Below are positions 1 to 7,543 of a DNA stretch of 64,000 bases, piece by piece. The notes below the pieces were generated by a model. The model was given only the letters and a program-made list of their open reading frames with translations. It ran no database searches and was not told the origin of the DNA. Where the stretch lies: positions 1 to 64,000 of the IMG/VR virus record IMGVR_UViG_3300033153_004457. One strand, written 5' to 3'. A program made the translations under genes and the position numbers. Position 1 is the first letter of the stretch. Each line of letters starts with the position of its first letter. The stretch comes from a virus.

Positions 1-16
1 AGAAATATCAAACTCT

Positions 17-45
17 AAAATACGGCAAAATTCCACGATAAGCAA
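17..45 (-). promoter_or_regulatory. sigma70-like promoter candidate
   Basis: On the minus strand a TTGCTT box (40-45) is separated by 17 bases from TATTTT (17-22). It sits just downstream of the last replication gene and would drive genes beyond the left edge. An upstream box shared with the promoter near 6950 lies at 62-76. Called from sequence likeness only. Confidence 0.45.
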
Positions 46-101
46 CCTTTTTCGTTAAAAAATTGATCCGCTGTGAGTCTTGAGTATCAGGGCTTACAGA
101 G

Positions 102-716
102 TCAACCGCCTGACCTCAGACCTCTCAGGCCCGCACACGTTTGCTTCTCCATTTTGGTCCGGTATTTCCCTGTTCCGAACCGCTTGGACTTCCGTTCGTA
201 CACGTATGCAAATAGCTCGATTGCATACTGAAAATCGGTCGTCGAAAGATAGCACCGAACCCGCCTGAACATTTCCGTTCCTTGTTCGTTGCGCTTGTAT
301 TTCTTGACCCACTTCAAGCCTTTCAAGTCCATGTCGAAATCTGCATAAATACCACGCACTCTGTAAACCAACCTAAAGAGGAATGCCACAATTTCGGCAT
401 CACGGACGAGAAAGAACGTGGTGTTCCACTGTCTCTCTGTACTCGACGTATGCCTAGTGAAACACACGACATCGCGGAAGTAGCCTTTCGTTAACTCGAT
501 GGCTCGTTCGTAGTATTGAATCTTCTTCTGCATCTTTCGCCGGTCGCGCACAACTTCATTCGCAAGCGTTTCGAGTAACGCATCTTCTTGGTACAGTGCG
601 AGGTTCGACTTGGGACCAATTGTAAATTCCAAGCCGCAATGGTTACACCGGCCTTCCTTACACTCTCGCTTTCCAAGTGTCTTGTCACACTTGGGACAGT
701 TGATACCCACACTCAT
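102..716 (-). CDS. zinc-ribbon protein of unknown function
   Basis: I do not recognise this 204-residue protein. Its N-terminus carries a probable zinc ribbon: CPKC at residues 7-10 and CNHC at 24-27, with an extra Cys at 19. A charged, probably helical stretch follows around residues 50-75, and the C-terminus is strongly basic. The start is an ATG overlapping the stop of the upstream gene (ATGA), with a GAGG Shine-Dalgarno 8 bases before it, so it is translationally coupled to the 713-997 gene. It is the last gene of the replication block (primase, DnaB-like helicase). The ribbon and basic tail fit nucleic-acid binding, but that is inference. Confidence 0.7.
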   Translation of the reverse strand: MSVGINCPKCDKTLGKRECKEGRCNHCGLEFTIGPKSNLALYQEDALLETLANEVVRDRRKMQKKIQYYERAIELTKGYFRDVVCFTRHTSSTERQWNTTFFLVRDAEIVAFLFRLVYRVRGIYADFDMDLKGLKWVKKYKRNEQGTEMFRRVRCYLSTTDFQYAIELFAYVYERKSKRFGTGKYRTKMEKQTCAGLRGLRSGG

Positions 717-997
717 ACCGGATACCTCGCACCCGTCTGTCGTTCGTACTCGGTCTTGATGAGAGGCGACACACGCGACACAATCGTTTCATCCTTGCCG
801 CGCTTGCACTCCCGCAGGAACTTACGAGCCATCGCGTTCAATACCAGTTTCGCGCTAACCCCTTTCAATCCCATGCGTCTGAGCTTTGCGACAGTTGAGG
901 TTATCTGTTCGCGAACCTCTTCGTCGTACTCGACGGTCCACTTGCTGTAGCCATCAGAACGACCTGGTCGACCGCTCCTTCCCATTCTACCTGTCAT
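713..997 (-). CDS. small basic protein, possibly ribbon-helix-helix-like
   Basis: This is a 94-residue protein with a Gly/Arg-rich N-terminus (about residues 1-15). A predicted strand plus two helices follow; SAKLVLNAMARKFLREC (about 47-63) resembles the second helix of ribbon-helix-helix DNA-binding proteins, but the match is weak. The ATG has an AAAGGAG Shine-Dalgarno. Its start overlaps the primase stop and its stop overlaps the next start, so it belongs to the replication operon. A DNA-binding or accessory role is an inference from charge and location. I do not know the family. Confidence 0.65.
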   Translation of the reverse strand: MTGRMGRSGRPGRSDGYSKWTVEYDEEVREQITSTVAKLRRMGLKGVSAKLVLNAMARKFLRECKRGKDETIVSRVSPLIKTEYERQTGARYPV

Positions 998-2001
998 GAT
1001 GTACTCCTTTTGGTAAACGTGTTACAGACCTCTTCTCTGTTCGGTCTAGTGGGTAAAAGGTAATCCTGCAAAGGCACCGTATGGCTTTCAACCATGTTCC
1101 GTATTCGATTCACGGGAACCTCGTCAATGTCTTTCGTTCCCTGTACTTGAACCACATTTACGTCACCTTCGTTCAGCATTCCTTTCCAATCTTCAATCAT
1201 CGTCGTGCCGCCTTGATCGGCATCCGGTACGATTGTGTATTTTCTACCCGGAAATAACTTTACAATATGTCTGAGCTTGGCCTTGTACAGCCGGTTGTTT
1301 ATCATTCCATAAGCATTGTACCCGGCCTCTCTCATTCGCCACGCATCGAAAATGCCCTCTGTGAAATACGGGTCTTCCTGTTCATAACCCTCAACCACTC
1401 CCCAAACGTCATACAGAATTTGGCCCTCTGGCATGTACTTGAACTTCTCAGCGGGTGACGGTGGGTAAATCCACCGCTCTGCTATGTTCACGATCTGTCT
1501 GCCCTCTATGATAGGGATTGTGAGACTGCACAGATAATTGTTATAGCCGACGAAATGTTCTTCCATGATGTCACGATTGAAGTTTCGCCGCTCCACGAAT
1601 TCCTTGATTGAAGGATCGGCATTTTTCCAATCACGGCTGTACTGCGTGCTGAGTTGAAACGCTGGCCGTTCTTTTTTCACGAAACGACCTTTCACCTGTT
1701 TCGATACACCGTCGACCGGTATGCTGCACAGCCGTTCGACGTAATCCTTTGCCTCGTTGTAAGACATGCCCATAAAGGCGCTCACGAGGTCTACGAGCGT
1801 TCCTTTCGCGCCGCAACCGAAGCACTGGAATATCAATTTGTCCTTGCTCAGAAAGCAAGACGGCGCTTTGTCGAGGTGAAAAGGATCTGGACATTCGATG
1901 CGGTAGTCCGCGCCTACGCTGTTACACTCTCGCAACTTGAGTTCTTTTTTCAGAAGATCGTACAAGTTGATGTGCTGTGCAATGATTTCGAGGTCGATCA
2001 T
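994..2001 (-). CDS. DnaG-type primase (CHC2 zinc finger plus Toprim)
   Basis: This 335-residue protein would make RNA primers for DNA synthesis. The N-terminal CHC2-type zinc finger has ligands Cys37, His42, Cys60 and Cys63 (CPDPFH then FQCFGC). The Toprim core is visible as YFTEGIFDAWRMREAG, with the catalytic Glu at 215, and IVPDADQGG, with Asp260 and Asp262. It lacks the long C-terminal helicase-interaction domain of bacterial DnaG (about 580 residues), as is common in phage primases. The start ATG overlaps the upstream stop (AAATGA) and has GGGTGG upstream. It lies two genes downstream of the DnaB-like helicase, the usual replisome pairing. The Toprim Glu and DxD motifs make the assignment strong. 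Confidence 0.92.
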   Translation of the reverse strand: MIDLEIIAQHINLYDLLKKELKLRECNSVGADYRIECPDPFHLDKAPSCFLSKDKLIFQCFGCGAKGTLVDLVSAFMGMSYNEAKDYVERLCSIPVDGVSKQVKGRFVKKERPAFQLSTQYSRDWKNADPSIKEFVERRNFNRDIMEEHFVGYNNYLCSLTIPIIEGRQIVNIAERWIYPPSPAEKFKYMPEGQILYDVWGVVEGYEQEDPYFTEGIFDAWRMREAGYNAYGMINNRLYKAKLRHIVKLFPGRKYTIVPDADQGGTTMIEDWKGMLNEGDVNVVQVQGTKDIDEVPVNRIRNMVESHTVPLQDYLLPTRPNREEVCNTFTKRSTS

Positions 2002-2234
2002 TTGCCACCCGCGTCTGCCGCTATCTGTACCAATAAGTCCAGGTAGCCAACTTGATCGTCACTGATACCATTCTTTTTGAATTGGTTCTGCATGTTACAC
2101 ACGGCATCGACATGATATTGTTTCTTGAACAGCGCCAGGTTTCTAAGAAGGTACACGAACTTGTCTTCTACCGCCTTGGGTGTCGCCCGTGCCTCTATCG
2201 GTGCCGGTGGTTTCTTCTTGCGTACGAAACCCAT
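1998..2234 (-). CDS. small replication-block protein with MGFVRKKK N-terminus
   Basis: This is a 78-residue protein placed between the DnaB-like helicase and the primase. I start it at ATG 2234, nine bases after GGAGG and just after the helicase stop (2236); an in-frame ATG nine codons upstream lies inside the helicase gene without a better Shine-Dalgarno. The N-terminus MGFVRKKKPP is basic and nearly identical to those of the helicase and the DNA ligase in this window. The rest (about residues 25-75) is probably all-helical. Family unknown. A helicase/primase adaptor role would fit the position but is not shown by sequence. Confidence 0.7.
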   Translation of the reverse strand: MGFVRKKKPPAPIEARATPKAVEDKFVYLLRNLALFKKQYHVDAVCNMQNQFKKNGISDDQVGYLDLLVQIAADAGGK

Positions 2235-2235
2235 T

Positions 2236-3633
2236 CTATGCGTCCTCCGGTTCCGAAACATATGTCATCGCTGGTGTGAAGTCGAACAGGACTTTGATAT
2301 TTCCACCGCCCATCCTTTGTTTCGCAACGATCACCTCGATTTCTTCAGTGTCCATGTAATCTCTGTCCTCCTGGTCTTCCTCTGCATCCTGGTAGTAGCG
2401 CGGCCTGTAGAGAAAGAAGATGTTGTCCGCAACCTCTTCGTAGCCACCGGCATCTTTCAACTCTTTCATACGCGGTCGTTTGTTCTTCCGGCGTTCGGCC
2501 TCTCGACTGATCTGCACGACGAGTATTTGATGTACGTCTAGGTCTTTACCCATCGCTTGCATTTGGTCGAGCGATTCGTTCAGCATGTCAGCCGTACTAG
2601 TATTCCTACGACCTCGTAAACGGAGTTTCTTGAACAGGTCGTAGGCTACGACCTTCACATGGTACTTTTCGCGTAGAATCCGCACCTCGCGCCTTATACC
2701 GGCGATTGTCTGTGTTGATGCGGTGTAAAAATAAAGTGGCAAATGTTTCAGGAATTCCTTTGCCCGTTTCTCTCGTGCACGCATTTCCGGTGTGAGCTTG
2801 TCGCGGGCCTTCACGATGAAGATGATTGGCACTTCAGCCAGGATCGCAACCGCTCTGTCGTAATTCGAGATATGATCCATTTCCAGATTGTAGACCGCAC
2901 AAGGAATACCCATGCACGCCAACCTAAGAAGGGAGTTCAGTAAAAATGCACTCTTCGCCATACCAGGACGACCGGCCAGGATTGTCATTTTCTTTGGGCA
3001 GTAACCGTCTGTCAGCACACGGTCAAGCCGCTTGTACCCGACACCTTGGAACACCGCACCCGCTTCACGGTCCTTTAGAATCTGCGTATGTTCCGCATCG
3101 ACGACACGGGCAGAAATGAAACGGAAATCCGATGTCATCTGTTGATCTTCAACGAAGTCTCGAACCGTTGCAAGCTCTGTCAACACCTCGTCAATTTGCA
3201 CCGTTGGCTTTGCGAGGTTGCTCAATAGGTCCGGTAACAGGTAGACGCTCAACACGTCCTTAACCTTGTCGGCCTTCAGTTTCTTCAAGTGGTGCGCGTA
3301 ATCTTCCGCTGCAGCTTTCCCTTGGAACACGTCTGCGATCTGTCCCATGTATTCGAGCGTGAGTTTCGCGCCGCCTTCGTACTTGGCCTTGATACTGTCG
3401 AGCGTGTCGAGGTCGAGCGTCAAGCCTTCACGCAGGGCGTATTGTACGCACTCACAGAGGACGCGATGATTTACGAACAGGAATTGCTTTGGGTCGAGGT
3501 CATCGAGCAGGACGGCTGTACTAGGGTCGTTCAGAGCGTGGCCTAGAAGGTACTGTTCGTTGTTCGAGTCGATTGGAATGATGCGCTTTCGCTCTTCCGT
3601 TTCTTCTGTTTTCTCTTTCCGCTTGAAACCCAT
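2236..3633 (-). CDS. DnaB-like replicative helicase
   Basis: This 465-residue protein has the layout of DnaB/gp4-type ring helicases. A helical N-terminal domain (about residues 20-165) includes the typical EQYLLGHALND start. The RecA-like core has Walker A AGRPGMAKS at 220-228, NLEM at the H1a-like position, and IAGIRREVRILREKY before a Walker B-like VVAYDLF. Later come QISREAERRKNKRP and KDAGGYEEVADNIFFLYR, which match the DnaB motif-4 region. The Walker A carries Ala where GMGKS is usual. The start ATG has a GAGG Shine-Dalgarno and overlaps the upstream stop by one base. It unwinds the fork and likely works with the primase at 994-2001. The MGFKRKEK start is shared with two other replication genes. 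Confidence 0.92.
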   Translation of the reverse strand: MGFKRKEKTEETEERKRIIPIDSNNEQYLLGHALNDPSTAVLLDDLDPKQFLFVNHRVLCECVQYALREGLTLDLDTLDSIKAKYEGGAKLTLEYMGQIADVFQGKAAAEDYAHHLKKLKADKVKDVLSVYLLPDLLSNLAKPTVQIDEVLTELATVRDFVEDQQMTSDFRFISARVVDAEHTQILKDREAGAVFQGVGYKRLDRVLTDGYCPKKMTILAGRPGMAKSAFLLNSLLRLACMGIPCAVYNLEMDHISNYDRAVAILAEVPIIFIVKARDKLTPEMRAREKRAKEFLKHLPLYFYTASTQTIAGIRREVRILREKYHVKVVAYDLFKKLRLRGRRNTSTADMLNESLDQMQAMGKDLDVHQILVVQISREAERRKNKRPRMKELKDAGGYEEVADNIFFLYRPRYYQDAEEDQEDRDYMDTEEIEVIVAKQRMGGGNIKVLFDFTPAMTYVSEPEDA

Positions 3634-4016
3634 CAGGACACCTCAACGCCAACATGTCTTTCCCAGAACGAGATTTTCTTTTCGGCACTGAGCTTGTTGT
3701 ACCGGCTCTCGACACACGAGCAAATTGCAAGGCTTGGCTTCATCGCGTCTGGACCTTTCATCGGTTTGTACTTGTCCACAGTCTTACCCTTTCGCATTCC
3801 CTTGTACGACTGACCACGGGCCACCATGACCGTTCCACGACCTATACAGGTTCCACAGCCTTTCTTGGCAAGTTCGGCGCACGCTTCACGGTCCATCTCT
3901 TCCGGGTATTTTACCGGCGCTCCGTCGCTATCAACAGCGGTTCCCCACGGGTTGCGGAACTTCACACGCCTGTCGGCTTCGGCTTTCAGTTCATCCATGC
4001 TTTTCGGTTCGTCCAT
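3633..4016 (-). CDS. zinc-binding protein of replication block, unknown
   Basis: This 127-residue protein has two cysteine pairs: CGTC at residues 54-57 and CSC at 99-101, separated by a Lys/Gly-rich loop. That suggests a zinc-binding fold. It begins at an ATG preceded by AAAGGAG, overlaps the loader-like gene by 26 bases, and its stop overlaps the helicase start by one base, so it is cotranslated with both. Its place between a helicase-loader-like gene and the helicase suggests a replication accessory protein. I recognise no family. Confidence 0.7.
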   Translation of the reverse strand: MDEPKSMDELKAEADRRVKFRNPWGTAVDSDGAPVKYPEEMDREACAELAKKGCGTCIGRGTVMVARGQSYKGMRKGKTVDKYKPMKGPDAMKPSLAICSCVESRYNKLSAEKKISFWERHVGVEVS

Positions 4017-4752
4017 TTCCGTTCTCCTTTTTTCCCTCGACGTACACGAAGGAACTGTCCGTTATGATTTCGTATATGAATCCCGGTCTGTCCGATGGCT
4101 TGTCTCTCACAAGGACTTTGGGACCATACGCGCTCATGAATATGTTTCGCTTACCACTGAAGCACCGGTTCTTGAATAGGTTGTTTATCACCGCTCTGCT
4201 TTGCGCCGTTCCCTTTCCGGCAAGACAGAATTCGTGTCCACCCTCGACAACGAGAAAGTCAACGGCTTCGAGCTTTTCGAGGTCCACCACTTCGGTCGTC
4301 GTGTTCTGGAATTTGCTCTGTTCGAGAGCGGCGATAATTATTTCTTCACTCGTGACGAATGACGCGCTGTAGGCGTGATTCAAAATCAGGTCGCGTACAA
4401 AGATCGTGGACAGGATCACACGGTATGTGGCATTCCTGCATACGACAGTCGTATCAGTCATTGCATCCATGACCGTTTCCGGTCGCATGTTCGTCAGCCT
4501 TTGGAACTCGGACACGTTCGCGGCAAGAAGTTGAAGTCCCTTGAGGTCGTCGCACTCGATGTTCCAATGTCGTTTCGGCGCTCTCGATTTACGGAACATG
4601 TGCAGCCGCCGCTTGTAATCCGCGCACCGTTTGCAAGAACATAATCGACCGTCTTCACCGTGAAGCGATGGTAGGACGCTATCACGCCGTTTTACCACTC
4701 TCGTATTGTTACATTCAGGGCAATCCGGCAATACGTTCAAGTCAATTGTCAT
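3991..4752 (-). CDS. helicase-loader-like protein (degenerate DnaC/DnaI type)
   Basis: This 253-residue protein begins with a cysteine cluster (Cys11, 14, 38, 40, 43; CPEC and CSCKRC), as in zinc-binding N-termini of DnaI-like loaders. The C-terminal half resembles a DnaC/DnaI AAA+ core: LEKLEAVDFLVVEGGHEF sits where Walker B is expected, SRAVINNLFKNRCF is the helix after it, and IFMSAYGP is in the sensor-1 (TSN) position. No Walker A (GxxxxGK[ST]) is visible, and the Walker B acidic pair reads EGG. Position, two genes before the DnaB-like helicase, supports a loader role. It may be a non-ATPase loader, or a different protein with a similar fold. The start ATG has GGAG eight bases upstream. 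Confidence 0.6.
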   Translation of the reverse strand: MTIDLNVLPDCPECNNTRVVKRRDSVLPSLHGEDGRLCSCKRCADYKRRLHMFRKSRAPKRHWNIECDDLKGLQLLAANVSEFQRLTNMRPETVMDAMTDTTVVCRNATYRVILSTIFVRDLILNHAYSASFVTSEEIIIAALEQSKFQNTTTEVVDLEKLEAVDFLVVEGGHEFCLAGKGTAQSRAVINNLFKNRCFSGKRNIFMSAYGPKVLVRDKPSDRPGFIYEIITDSSFVYVEGKKENGNGRTEKHG

Positions 4753-5185
4753 CGCGCTTGCTCCACAACGAAATGTCCTCGTTGAATTCCATCTTGTCGC
4801 GGTTGTAATCGGTGTCGTCCACGGCTGTCTTGTCCACGTCGGAAAAGTCCGGTGCCTTTGCCGCTTCGTTCACAACGAACCGAAGAAACTGTTTCACCTT
4901 TGCGGCTTGCGTATCGTGTATGTTCCTGCGGAACCCGATATAGCTGTAATACGCGGCTGACAGTACCTCTGGCTTGTGAATGGCTAACGAGGTGAGGAAA
5001 CGTAACGTAGACTTCGTACTCAGTCGTAACTTGAGATGATCTAACAGGGTGTAGAACTTGTCCTTGTCCAGACCTGTATCGTTTGACAGTTTCTCGATGA
5101 GCTTGTTTGTAATGTCTGCCGTCCTCGCCTTCACTAACGAAGGGTTGCGATTTGCTGGCATTGGTTCGACCTCCGATAAAAACAT
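4742..5185 (-). CDS. hypothetical helical protein of replication block
   Basis: This is a 147-residue protein of unknown function, probably all-helical through residues 20-110 and with an acidic C-terminus. I start it at ATG 5185 (MFLSEVEP), seven bases after GGGAGG. The ATG two codons upstream touches the Shine-Dalgarno. The same 15-base leader (Shine-Dalgarno plus ATGAAAATG) precedes the major capsid gene at 49157. The frame stays open upstream as far as 5323, directly against the large palindrome at 5313-5363, so the ancestral protein may have been longer. Its stop overlaps the start of the loader-like gene. Confidence 0.7.
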   Translation of the reverse strand: MFLSEVEPMPANRNPSLVKARTADITNKLIEKLSNDTGLDKDKFYTLLDHLKLRLSTKSTLRFLTSLAIHKPEVLSAAYYSYIGFRRNIHDTQAAKVKQFLRFVVNEAAKAPDFSDVDKTAVDDTDYNRDKMEFNEDISLWSKRDDN

Positions 5186-5446
5186 TTTCATTCCTCCCTT
5201 AGTTTTCAAATTGGTATTCAATTCACGCACGCGAAACCCATCATAGCTGCGGGTACTGGCGAATTTGAGCACAGGAGGGAAATTGGTGGCACACTTTGAC
5301 CGGGCCTTCTTAACAGTAACCAATAATATATATTATATATAATATATATATATTGGTTACTGTAGGTGGCTGGTCTAGAGGGCTTTCCAGATTCGTCTGT
5401 ACGCGGGATTTGACAGTATTCGTGGATTTCGCAAAATGACATTTTC
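5186..5446 (-). other. 261-base intergenic region with split-ORF signature
   Basis: Between the SF2 helicase stop and the 5185 start lies a region with no complete gene I can support. Minus-strand ATG 5442, four bases after the helicase stop, opens a plausible frame for about 27 codons (MSFCEIHEYC...) up to the palindrome at 5313-5363. On the other side a different frame (VKKARSKCATNF...) is open and runs without a stop into the 4742-5185 gene. Read straight through, the first frame ends at 5218 after 74 codons. The arrangement looks like a coding region split by the palindrome. Confidence 0.45.
5313..5363. repeat. AT-rich palindrome (large hairpin)
   Basis: Perfect 13-bp outer arms (5313-5325 and 5351-5363; ACAGTAACCAATA and its complement) flank 25 bases of almost pure alternating A/T that can also pair with small bulges. 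There is no T-run beyond either arm, so it is not a standard intrinsic terminator. The centre contains TATAAT-like hexamers on both strands. It could be a replication or recombination structure, an mRNA hairpin or a mobile palindromic insert. Confidence 0.9.
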
Positions 5447-6898
5447 TTAGTCCTCCGGTTCTAAATCGATCACTGAAAAGTTTTGGTCCTTGAACCATTT
5501 GGCAACTTTCCTGCGAACCGAGCGGAAACCGGGGCACTCACGAGTCTTCGTTACGAGTTCTTCGTCATCGAAATAGATTTCGTAGACATGATCGTAATGC
5601 CACCAAACACGACAGTATTCTTTGTCGCCATGTACGCGGCGACCTCTGCCGATCATTTGTTTGATAAGTCCAAAGTTTGGTGTCCAGAAACAGATATGAA
5701 CCGCGCTGATAGGAGGGACATCAAGACCCTCTGCTGCGATCTGTTTGTTTGCGACAAGAGCTTGGACAGAACCGGCCTTCAGCTTGTTCTTAATGCGCTC
5801 ACGTTCATCAGCGTGGACGTGTCCAGATATTTCTTCGACTTCAATGTGGTTTAGTGCGAGCAACGAGACTAGATATTTAGCATGGTAAACACGTTCTGTC
5901 AATAACAGCGGAACGAAACCCTCTTCGATGTCCATAAGTGTTCTATCGACGATCTTTTTGTTTCTTATGATGTCCTTGGCAATCGCGGCGGCCAAGGTCG
6001 AGTGCTGATCGGCAAACTCTGTGAAGTTGTACTTGGCACCGGTCTTCGCCATCATGACCTTACACGGTACGAGGCGACCGCTCAGTTCGAGGTCATCCGT
6101 GGTGACTTTGTGGAACACTCTTCCGAGATACGCGTGAACTATGAAGTTCTTACCGTCTCTTCGGTTCGGTGTCGCTGTAAGTCCTATCTCGTAACGTGCT
6201 GCGATGTTCCGCATGAGTAACATGTACGTGTCCGCGCCGCAGTGGTGCGCCTCGTCCATGAGGCATATGCTGTAGTGCTTTCTAACGAAGTCCCATTGTT
6301 TGGCATTAAACTTGCTTAGGGTCTGCACGGTCGCCACTGTAATGTCACCGTGGAACTTCTTACCACCACCGATCTGCCCAATTTTGAATCGTCCGTGGAG
6401 CTTGCTACCGAGTTCCGAAATCCACTGTTTGAACAGGTCGAGGGTATGGACCACGATGAGTGTTCGGCGTTGATGCTCTGCGATGAACATACAACCGGCG
6501 ACCGTCTTACCAGCACCGCACGGAGCTTCATCCAAGCCTTGTTCGTTTTCCGTCATGGCCTCGACCATTGCCTGTTGATACCAGAACGGAGTGATACCGG
6601 GTGCCAGGTCGACATCGATTGTTTCAGTCGACCATGTCCGGTCGTCTTGTAGCTCGAACGGTTCGCCGTACTTGTCGGCCAATTCCCTTGCCATCCGGCC
6701 TGTACCGCGTGGAATGATAATTCCTTCATCCCATTGCTGATACATCTTGATTCGGTGTGGTATGTTGTGAACCGAATACCCCATGGCTTTCTTCTTCTGC
6801 CATTCCGGGTTCGGCTTGTCGAGAAAGGCTTTTAGCTCTTTTACGATATTTCGATTTTCTGTTTTTATATAAATTTGCTCTCTAACTCTTGCTATCAT
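5447..6898 (-). CDS. SF2 DEAH-type helicase (UvsW/XPB-like)
   Basis: This 483-residue superfamily-2 helicase or translocase has clear motifs: Walker A EAPCGAGKT (residues 124-132), motif Ia around VVHTLDL (149-155), DEAH at 215-218, motif III LTATP at 240-244 and, near the C-terminus, motif VI QMIGRGRRVHG. The conserved FWYQQAMVEAM upstream of Walker A is the Q-motif region. A roughly 95-residue N-terminal extension precedes the core. By analogy with T4 UvsW it may remodel branched DNA or R-loops during replication or recombination; this is family inference. The start ATG follows a weak GGGG Shine-Dalgarno. It is the first gene after the promoter at 6935-6963 and leads the replication block. 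Confidence 0.9.
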   Translation of the reverse strand: MIARVREQIYIKTENRNIVKELKAFLDKPNPEWQKKKAMGYSVHNIPHRIKMYQQWDEGIIIPRGTGRMARELADKYGEPFELQDDRTWSTETIDVDLAPGITPFWYQQAMVEAMTENEQGLDEAPCGAGKTVAGCMFIAEHQRRTLIVVHTLDLFKQWISELGSKLHGRFKIGQIGGGKKFHGDITVATVQTLSKFNAKQWDFVRKHYSICLMDEAHHCGADTYMLLMRNIAARYEIGLTATPNRRDGKNFIVHAYLGRVFHKVTTDDLELSGRLVPCKVMMAKTGAKYNFTEFADQHSTLAAAIAKDIIRNKKIVDRTLMDIEEGFVPLLLTERVYHAKYLVSLLALNHIEVEEISGHVHADERERIKNKLKAGSVQALVANKQIAAEGLDVPPISAVHICFWTPNFGLIKQMIGRGRRVHGDKEYCRVWWHYDHVYEIYFDDEELVTKTRECPGFRSVRRKVAKWFKDQNFSVIDLEPED

Positions 6899-6905
6899 TG
6901 AAACC

Positions 6906-6950
6906 CCGTGAGCGTGGTTTAAAAAGGTAATAGGGTTTTACCTCTCACGG
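6906..6950. promoter_or_regulatory. nested inverted repeat, possible operator
   Basis: Outer arms CCGTGAG (6906-6912) and CTCACGG (6944-6950) enclose inner arms AGGTAA (6925-6930) and TTACCT (6938-6943). The right arms are contiguous while the left arms are separated by 12 bases. The structure overlaps the -10 region of the promoter candidate at 6935-6963. It may be a protein-binding operator or a structured leader for the helicase mRNA. Confidence 0.4.
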
Positions 6951-6963
6951 AAAATCAAATCAA
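6935..6963 (-). promoter_or_regulatory. promoter candidate for SF2 helicase and replication block
   Basis: Minus-strand TTGATT (6958-6963), 17-base spacer, TAAAAC (6935-6940). It lies about 40 bases before the helicase start at 6898 in a 158-base intergenic gap. A box ATTGATCCG-N2-GTGA (plus-strand reading, 6974-6988) sits just upstream and recurs at 62-76 before the other replication-region promoter. Confidence 0.4.
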
Positions 6964-7056
6964 TTGAAAAAAGATTGATCCGAGGTGACGACTTGGCAGC
7001 GGGTAAAGAAAATGAAACGCGGCTGGAAAACCGCTATTGGTAGGGTTTACCGGGGT

Positions 7057-7341
7057 TTATTGTTTCTCGTCGAGCTTCGATTTTTCAAGCTCTTCCAGAA
7101 TCTTGTTTTCGACATAGACAACTTGGCCTCGTAGCATCGTCAGTTCCTGTGCCTTCTTGCCAAGTTCGGTATTGATTTTCTCTTGCAACATAATCATTTC
7201 CGAAACGTATAGACGCTCTTTGTCTGCCATGTCCTTCCGCTCCATAAGGAGGGTTCCGAGGGCGTTGCCCTCGAAAATGGCAGGGTTCTTATCGAACTGT
7301 AGGAGAAGGGCAGCGACTTGCTTATTCGTAAGGGATTTCAA
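7057..7341 (-). CDS. small coiled-coil protein, unknown
   Basis: This 94-residue protein is mostly helical. Residues about 45-92 (MIMLQEKINTELGKK onwards) have heptad spacing and high charge, typical of a coiled coil. The start is TTG at 7341, seven bases after GAGG; no ATG or GTG with a Shine-Dalgarno lies nearby. It stands alone between the terminator of the lysis block and the helicase promoter and is probably expressed from the promoter at 7514-7542. I recognise no family. Confidence 0.65.
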   Translation of the reverse strand: MKSLTNKQVAALLLQFDKNPAIFEGNALGTLLMERKDMADKERLYVSEMIMLQEKINTELGKKAQELTMLRGQVVYVENKILEELEKSKLDEKQ

Positions 7342-7543
7342 GTTATCGCCTCAATGGAATGATGTCAATGAAAATGCAACGGGGAGAACCGCATTAAAGC
7401 CGCTCTCCCCATCTGCCATTGTCGGCTGTATCATCGCTCCACCCGGTTGCTTTCTGTTCCGAAGAACTTACTCACTCGTTGCTTGTGCTCCACAGCTTCC
7501 AGCGACGAAGGACAGATTACCAAGTCTGAGAAAACAAGTCAAA
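7342..7543 (-). other. leader region with hairpin and two mini-ORFs
   Basis: This roughly 200-base leader precedes the TTG-started gene. It holds a GGGGAGA/TCTCCCC hairpin (7381-7387 with 7404-7410) without a good T-run. It also holds two coupled tiny frames, a GTG frame of 20 codons (7431-7493) and an ATG frame of 27 codons (7351-7434) preceded by GGTGGAG. They overlap as ATGA and could be leader peptides or chance. I see no tRNA. Confidence 0.35.
7514..7542 (-). promoter_or_regulatory. promoter candidate immediately after late terminator
   Basis: Minus-strand TTGACT (7537-7542), 17-base spacer, TAATCT (7514-7519), preceded by TGG as an extended -10. It begins directly after the T-tract of the late-operon terminator, so it would restart transcription for the 7057-7341 gene. 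Confidence 0.45.

Noticed and set aside
5313-5363. AT-rich palindrome as an intrinsic terminator
   Set aside because: No GC-rich stem with following T-run on either strand. Kept as a palindrome of unknown role instead.
7019-7034. GCGG/CCGC hairpin after the 7057 gene as a terminator
   Set aside because: Only a 4-bp stem and an interrupted T-run; too weak to call.
7351-7493. Two tiny coupled ORFs (20 and 27 codons) as real genes
   Set aside because: Too short and without recognisable motifs; only a possible leader. Mentioned in the leader feature.
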